Part shown: positions 6,683-9,611 of the stretch, in pieces
Numbering within the stretch: position 1 is the stretch's first letter
Layout of the letters: each line of letters starts with the position of its first letter
Assembly: GCA_904502015.1 (NCBI GenBank)
Contig: CAJGEA010000063.1
Coordinates: 1-9,611, forward strand
Reading direction: 5' to 3'
Length of the DNA: 9,611 nt
DNA from: an uncultured Clostridia bacterium
Lineage (GTDB): Bacteria > Bacillota > Clostridia > Oscillospirales > CAG-272
The notes under the pieces: generated by a model
Database searches by the model: none
What the model saw: only the letters and a program-made list of their open reading frames with translations
Told to the model about the DNA's origin: nothing
Position numbers and translations under genes: made by a program

Positions 6683-7063
6683 TCACGCTTCATCCACCGT
6701 AAAGCCGTATACGTAGCCATCGACTACTGTGAGCGTACCTGTTTGCCCCTTCTCAAAGCCGTCGTACATTTCCTCGGGAACGTTGTATTCCAGCGTTTCA
6801 TGTGTGTCGGTTTCAAAGATAACCGTGAAGAAATTTTGGGTTCTTTTTCCGACCGAATCCACACCGCAATACAGATCGACCACGGTCACCTTGATGTATT
6901 GTGATAACTCCGCGGACGGCTGTGAGCTATCCGAAGTATCCTCGGCTAGCTCCTCCAGGCGCTGATTTTCCTTCTTGATCGTTCGATTGATATAAAAAAA
7001 GGTAAACACCAAAATTGAAACGCCGACAAAGGCGGCAATGACAAATATAACGTAGGGGTTCAT
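6683..7063 (-). CDS. Membrane-anchored DUF2500-like protein
   Basis: A 126-residue protein with one N-terminal membrane helix (about 5-25), a charged polar linker (27-55), and an extracytoplasmic or cytoplasmic beta-rich domain (56-126). The domain pattern resembles the DUF2500 family: IKVTVVD strand, FFTVIFETDTHETLEYNV strand pair, then a Tyr/Gly-rich G.LTVVDGYVYGF end. The likeness is judged by eye. Function is unknown in the family. ATG 7063 has AAAGGAGAGG just upstream; an open frame continues further up but would run through the tRNA-Leu gene, so the longer form is rejected. The short space after the tRNA terminator suggests either a weak local promoter or read-through from the tRNA-Leu promoter. 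tadA follows 42 bp later. Confidence 0.72.
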   Translation of the reverse strand: MNPYVIFVIAAFVGVSILVFTFFYINRTIKKENQRLEELAEDTSDSSQPSAELSQYIKVTVVDLYCGVDSVGKRTQNFFTVIFETDTHETLEYNVPEEMYDGFEKGQTGTLTVVDGYVYGFTVDEA

Positions 7064-7089
7064 AGACCTCTCCTTTGTACGAATATGGG

Positions 7090-7131
7090 AAAAGCAGTAA
7101 CACTTCCCATTTGGAGAGAAGCAGTTACTGC
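7090..7131 (-). terminator. Terminator of tRNA-Leu, possibly leaky
   Basis: On the minus strand GCAGTAAC (7124-7131) pairs with GTTACTGC (7094-7101), with a weaker inner CTTC/GAAG and CC/GG pairing, followed by TTTT (complement of 7090-7093). It starts 3 bp after the tRNA end and ends about 26 bp before the DUF2500-like start codon. Confidence 0.62.
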
Positions 7132-7134
7132 CGA

Positions 7135-7219
7135 TGGTGCGGGTAACAGGGGTCGAACCTGCACTCTGTGAAGAACCGGATCCTAAATCCGGCGCGTCTG
7201 CCAATTCCGCCATACCCGC
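7135..7219 (-). tRNA. tRNA-Leu (anticodon TAG)
   Basis: Type II cloverleaf on the minus strand. The acceptor GCGGGTA (7219-7213) pairs with TACCCGC (7145-7139), followed by discriminator A and encoded CCA ending at 7135. The anticodon stem CCGGA/TCCGG encloses TTTAGGA with anticodon TAG (reads CUA and relatives). A long variable arm typical of leucine tRNAs follows, and the T arm has GGTTCGACC. A perfect consensus promoter lies 22 bp upstream. Confidence 0.95.
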
Positions 7220-7241
7220 ATACGGAACATACAACAAAACA

Positions 7242-7270
7242 ATTATAGCATATATTCCCTGCTTTGTCAA
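7242..7270 (-). promoter_or_regulatory. Perfect consensus promoter for tRNA-Leu
   Basis: On the minus strand TTGACA (7265-7270) and TATAAT (7242-7247) are separated by exactly 17 bp, an exact match to the sigma-70/SigA consensus. The predicted start is a few bases before the tRNA 5' end region (about 7235). Confidence 0.9.
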
Positions 7271-7307
7271 GATGCGTTTATATTTGGAAAAAACTTTCGT
7301 TTTTTTA

Positions 7308-7336
7308 TTGACAAACGCTTGGAATTCGTGTATAAT
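7308..7336 (+). promoter_or_regulatory. Perfect consensus promoter for degV
   Basis: TTGACA (7308-7313), 17-bp spacer, TATAAT (7331-7336). Start near 7343 gives a 5' leader of about 39 nt. It is back to back with the tRNA-Leu promoter, the two -35 boxes being 37 bp apart. Confidence 0.9.
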
Positions 7337-7381
7337 TATATTGACAATCTAACTATTTTGAATTTTAAGGAGGAGATGCTT

Positions 7382-8245
7382 ATGAATCCTTACGTTATTT
7401 TTACAGACTCTGCCTGCGATATCGTACCCGAAACACTGGCACAGTGGGGCGTTCGCTGCCAATCCCTTACCGTTCGTTTTGACCATATTGACAAGGATTT
7501 CGCGGACGGCGAGATGCCCGTGACCGAATTCTATCAGAATATGCGTGACGGTCACATCGCCAAGACCTCAGCTGTAAACGCCGAGTCCTTCCGCACCCTT
7601 TTTACCGTGGAGCTGGAAAAAGGTAATGATATACTGTACCTTGGCTTCTCTTCAGGTCTTAGTACAACGTCCGTGCAGGCAGAGGTAGCCGCTTCCGAGT
7701 TGCGCGAGCAGTATCCCGATCGCAAGATCATTACGGTGGATACCCTGGCCGCGTCTGCTGGCTTCGGTATGCTGGTGTATCTGGCAGTTGAGAAGAAAAA
7801 CGCCGGCGCGACCATCGAGGAGGTCGAGGCGTATATCCGTGACCTCATTCCCCGTCAGTGCCATTTCTTTACGGTTGACGATCTCGTATACCTCAAGCGC
7901 GGCGGCCGCGTCAGCCCTGCCGTGGCACTCGTGGGCGGTATGCTGAGCATTAAGCCCGTGATGCACGTGGACGACGAGGGACACCTGATCAAGATCGGCA
8001 CGGTGCGCGGCCGCAAGAAGTCCCTTGAGGAATTGGCCAACAAGTTTGCCGAGCTGGCGCTTGATCCCGAGGATGTGATCTTTATTTCGCACGGCGATTG
8101 CATGGATGACGTAAACCTGCTTTGCGATATGCTCAAGGCACGCGGAGCCAAGGAGGTCAAGATCATTACCTATGTTGGCACGGTCATCGGTGCTCATTCC
8201 GGCCCCGGTACTATGGCGCTGTTCTTCCTTGGTAAGAATCGGTGA
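7382..8245 (+). CDS. DegV family fatty-acid-binding protein
   Basis: A 287-residue protein matching the DegV family in length and motifs: TDSACD (8-13), KTSA (61-64), FSSGLSTT (89-96), the signature HFFTVDDLVYLKRGGR (161-176), KPVMHVDDEG (191-200), RGRKKS (209-214), and a C-terminal GAHSGPGTMALFF (270-282). DegV proteins bind a fatty acid in a deep pocket between two alpha/beta domains. In Firmicutes some (FakB) present fatty acids to the FakA kinase, but no fakA is in this window, so a FakB role is only possible. ATG 7382 is chosen because AAGGAGG lies 8 bases upstream; an in-frame ATG two codons earlier is too close to it. Strong promoter, single gene, bidirectional terminator after it. Cytoplasmic, no signal peptide. 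Confidence 0.93.
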   Translation: MNPYVIFTDSACDIVPETLAQWGVRCQSLTVRFDHIDKDFADGEMPVTEFYQNMRDGHIAKTSAVNAESFRTLFTVELEKGNDILYLGFSSGLSTTSVQAEVAASELREQYPDRKIITVDTLAASAGFGMLVYLAVEKKNAGATIEEVEAYIRDLIPRQCHFFTVDDLVYLKRGGRVSPAVALVGGMLSIKPVMHVDDEGHLIKIGTVRGRKKSLEELANKFAELALDPEDVIFISHGDCMDDVNLLCDMLKARGAKEVKIITYVGTVIGAHSGPGTMALFFLGKNR

Positions 8246-8264
8246 TTGCATATAGATAGATAAT

Positions 8265-8310
8265 ACTACAAAAACCTCGCCAAGCCGAAGCTTGGCGAGG
8301 TTTTCGTAGT
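8265..8310. terminator. Bidirectional terminator between degV and the candidate RNA
   Basis: Arms 8265-8284 and 8291-8310 pair over 20 positions with a single mismatch (core CCTCGCCAAG/CTTGGCGAGG). On the plus strand the tail is TTTT then CGTAGT. On the minus strand the loop is the extra-stable cUUCGg form and the tail is TTTTT. The minus-strand version is therefore at least as good, which implies a minus-strand transcript arriving from the right as well as the degV transcript from the left. Confidence 0.8.
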
Positions 8311-8311
8311 G

Positions 8312-8551
8312 AAGTGAGAGGGCTCTGAACCCCGCCTCGCAAGTTCGGCAACAAGCTGCACCTGAGTAAATACAAACGTAAAACGCCTCGGGCAGCTTAC
8401 ACATGGGGTTTCTCTGAAGACGCCTCGTATGACTCTTGGTTGACACGTGTAGCTATTGTCGGCGTCATGGACGATATCTCCTGACAAAATAGGTTGCCCC
8501 ATCGAACAAACGAAAGGCTTGAATAGTCTTACCCAAAAAGCCCAGCTCCTT
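8312..8551 (-). ncRNA. Candidate structured non-coding RNA, family not recognised
   Basis: About 240 nt that fold into nested helices. The closing stem is 8312-8324 with 8539-8551 (11 pairs with small bulges, core GGGCT/AGCCC). Next is an 11-bp stem, 8334-8347 with 8503-8518 (GCC+TCG+GTTCG, with a symmetric 3x3 loop and a 2-nt bulge). This opens into a three-way junction with arm 8353-8366/8387-8398 (12 pairs, AAGCTGC/GCAGCTT core) and arm 8403-8408/8497-8502 (ATGGGG/CCCCAT). The second arm stacks directly on the 11-bp stem and encloses 8419-8424/8461-8466 (GACGCC/GGCGTC). The 3' end abuts the terminator. A TTATAT box sits at 8553-8558 but no good -35. Open frames here run into the terminator and resemble no protein. 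Strand is inferred from the terminator; a plus-strand RNA ending at 8632 is the alternative. Known classes to exclude are raiA, 6S, tmRNA and RNase P. Confidence 0.5.
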
Positions 8552-8592
8552 GATATAAAATCGAGATCTACTACTGGTACACACAAAACAAT

Positions 8593-8632
8593 AATCCCGA
8601 CGATTCTCACTTGGATGATCGTTGGGATTTTT
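8593..8632 (+). terminator. Plus-strand intrinsic terminator in the gene-free region
   Basis: Stem 8593-8604 (AATCCCGACGAT) pairs with 8618-8629 with one G-T pair, loop 13 nt, followed by a T5 run (8628-8632). It could catch read-through from degV or end a plus-strand RNA made from 8311 onwards. Confidence 0.65.
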
Positions 8633-8717
8633 ACTTGCTGTCAAAACGGAGGGTAGCGGCAACGCATCGGAACATCATCTATACCAAAGACATCACGACC
8701 AGCCGTGGAGCATAAAG

Positions 8718-8750
8718 AAAAACCAGCCAAACCGTGTGGTTCGACTGGTT
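8718..8750 (-). terminator. Minus-strand intrinsic terminator in the gene-free region
   Basis: On the minus strand 8750-8738 pairs with 8733-8721 (13 pairs, of which two are G-U; the same two are A-C mismatches on the plus strand) around a 4-nt loop, then TTTTT (complement of 8718-8722). The G-U versus A-C difference fixes the strand as minus. It implies a transcript coming from between 8751 and about 9130. Confidence 0.62.
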
Positions 8751-9187
8751 CTACTATGGTGGAGATGAGGTGTAATCACGCATTCTCACGCAGAGGGGGA
8801 AATGTGAAAATGAAAGGTAGCGGTCGGGCTGTACCGCTCATTTTCATGTGCGGTTTTGATGGGGCTTTCGGGCAGGATTGGCTGGGCAAAACGGGGATAG
8901 CAGGAACGGTTACAGGGGTAGATGGTGGAGGGTACCGCAATCAATACCTATCAGCATACACAGTTCCCTATCAAAAACAAAGGAACGGTTTTATGACGTT
9001 GGATCGGTTTGTAATCTCACCTCATTTTCAGAGATAACATAGTTTTCCCCAACCTGATATGCTGAAAACAGGGTTTTTCAACCGTTTTGTTCGCTCGATA
9101 GTCAGAATTTTTGCACCGATGCTGTGAAAATTCGTTTTTATAACATTTCAGAAACAAATCGCCAACAAAACTCAAAAATCGGTATCG
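8751..9187. other. 437-bp gene-free stretch with local structure
   Basis: No convincing protein gene. A plus-strand open frame ends at 9037 (possible ATG at 8810) but has no recognisable motif and ordinary random-looking codons. Structure seen: a hairpin 8805-8812/8839-8846 stacked on 8819-8824/8833-8838 with a 6-nt bulge; a direct repeat TCACGCA at 8776-8782 and 8786-8792; a small hairpin 8963-8967/8982-8986; and a weak plus-strand terminator-like hairpin ending in T5 at 9074-9078. On the minus strand there is an extended -10 promoter candidate, TG-T-TATAAA (-10 at 9137-9142) with TTGGCG (9160-9165) at 17-bp spacing. That promoter would feed the terminator at 8718-8750. Confidence 0.45.
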
Positions 9188-9193
9188 TATAAT
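9188..9193 (+). promoter_or_regulatory. -10 box of the small membrane protein gene
   Basis: An exact TATAAT 34 bp before the start codon at 9228. No matching -35 hexamer is visible at 16-18 bp, so the promoter may be weak or activator-dependent. Confidence 0.5.
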
Positions 9194-9227
9194 AATGTCA
9201 CAATGAAACGAAAGAAACAGGAGTATT

Positions 9228-9608
9228 ATGGAAAACAACACTTTCAGCTACAATTATTCGGCAGTGAGAAACAAGGAAGTCGAAAGCATCAGAAACAAAT
9301 ATATACCTCGTGAGGAAAGCAAGCTCGAAAGACTCAAAAAGCTTGACCTGCGCGTGCAAATGGCAGGTACGATCGAAAGCCTTTGCTTCGGTATCGTAGG
9401 GGCGCTCGTCTTCGGTATCGGAATGTGCTTCTTCCTTGACGTGTTCACGGGCGCGGCTTGGCTCACAGCTCTCTTGATGGTGCTCGGCGCGGTCATTATG
9501 ATCCCTGCCTATCCGATATACCGTCGCATTGCACGTAAAACAAAGACAGCGCTTACACCCGAAATTCTTCGCTTGTCCGAAGAAATGATCAATGCTCAAA
9601 AAAATTGA
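9228..9608 (+). CDS. Small two-helix membrane protein (clostridial conserved family)
   Basis: A 126-residue protein, complete just before the window edge. Residues 1-45 are a polar, highly charged N-terminus (FSYNYSA, then IRNKYIPREESKLERLKKLD); two hydrophobic helices lie at about 49-71 and 78-98; a basic segment YRRIARKTK (98-106) and a short helix PEILRLSEEM close it. This layout matches a family common in Clostridia that automatic pipelines often label 'dihydropteridine reductase'. I see no nucleotide-binding motif or catalytic residues to support that enzyme name, so I treat it as a membrane protein of unknown role. ATG 9228 has AGGAG four bases upstream and a TATAAT at 9188-9193. Confidence 0.85.
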   Translation: MENNTFSYNYSAVRNKEVESIRNKYIPREESKLERLKKLDLRVQMAGTIESLCFGIVGALVFGIGMCFFLDVFTGAAWLTALLMVLGAVIMIPAYPIYRRIARKTKTALTPEILRLSEEMINAQKN

Positions 9609-9611
9609 GTA

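Noticed and set aside
6683..7270. Longer form of the DUF2500-like protein starting at 7270
   Set aside because: The extra 69 codons read through tRNA-Leu and its promoter; ATG 7063 has a strong ribosome site.
7319..7381. Upstream extension of DegV
   Set aside because: It begins inside the promoter spacer, before the transcription start; AAGGAGG points to ATG 7382.
7652..8446. 264-codon minus-strand frame opposite degV
   Set aside because: Shadow of degV; it crosses the bidirectional terminator and has no family features.
8311..8600. tmRNA or RNase P RNA
   Set aside because: No CCA end or alanine-tRNA half, no tag reading frame, and no GAGGAAAGTCC-type conserved block on either strand.
8266..8610. 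114-codon minus-strand open frame across the candidate RNA
   Set aside because: Its last codons are the terminator stem itself, it has no ribosome site, and the translation resembles no protein.
8915..8940. T-box-like or SAM-riboswitch-like words (GGTGGAGGG, AGGGTACCGC)
   Set aside because: The T-box core AGGGTGGnACCGCG is not matched (two Gs missing), the rest of either riboswitch is absent, and no amino-acid or sulfur gene follows.
8705..9037. Plus-strand open frame of 110 codons (or 75 from ATG 8810)
   Set aside because: A weak G-rich ribosome site precedes ATG 8810 and a feeble hairpin follows the stop, but there is no motif or codon pattern to support a protein. Left as a possibility only.
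9188..9608. Dihydropteridine reductase as a functional name for the last gene
   Set aside because: The protein is a short two-helix membrane protein with no dinucleotide-binding fold; the name is an automatic label carried by this family.

Overview
The window looks like the chromosome of an anaerobic Clostridia-type Firmicute, possibly an uncultured gut Oscillospirales or Christensenellales lineage. The signs are strong AGGAGG ribosome binding sites, textbook TTGACA-N17-TATAAT promoters, tRNA genes with encoded CCA ends, a clostridial-style FeoA/FeoB pair, a DegV protein, and a small two-helix membrane protein typical of this group. This placement is inferred from gene content; no taxonomic marker is present.

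Layout from left to right. The 3' end of an unidentified plus-strand gene (to 199) is followed by a perfect long-stem hairpin, tRNA-Arg(CCT) at 348-422 and its terminator. A minus-strand block then runs from 7219 down to 536. Read in its own direction it holds tRNA-Leu(TAG), a DUF2500-like membrane-anchored protein, tadA (tRNA adenosine deaminase), feoA and feoB (ferrous iron import), a small flavodoxin-fold protein, and a cytoplasmic GH78-type alpha-L-rhamnosidase. Terminators separate tRNA-Leu from the DUF2500-like gene, tadA from feoA, and the flavodoxin-like gene from the rhamnosidase gene. From 7308 rightwards the plus strand carries degV (consensus promoter) and, at the right edge, the small membrane protein gene (9228-9608).

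The working units are: tRNA supply and decoding (two tRNAs plus TadA, which makes inosine at the tRNA-Arg(ACG) wobble position); iron uptake (FeoA-FeoB, overlapping genes); sugar release (rhamnosidase); and lipid handling (DegV).

The least explained stretch is 8246-9227, nearly 1 kb with no convincing protein gene. Its left part (8312-8551) folds on paper into a closed multi-branch RNA: a closing stem, an 11-bp stem, and a three-way junction with two further arms. It sits directly against a strong bidirectional terminator that, on the minus strand, has a cUUCGg loop and a U5 tail. I read this as a candidate structured non-coding RNA of about 240 nt on the minus strand. I do not recognise its family. 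The right part (8751-9187) has a minus-strand terminator, a plausible minus-strand extended -10 promoter and local hairpins, but no gene I can support.
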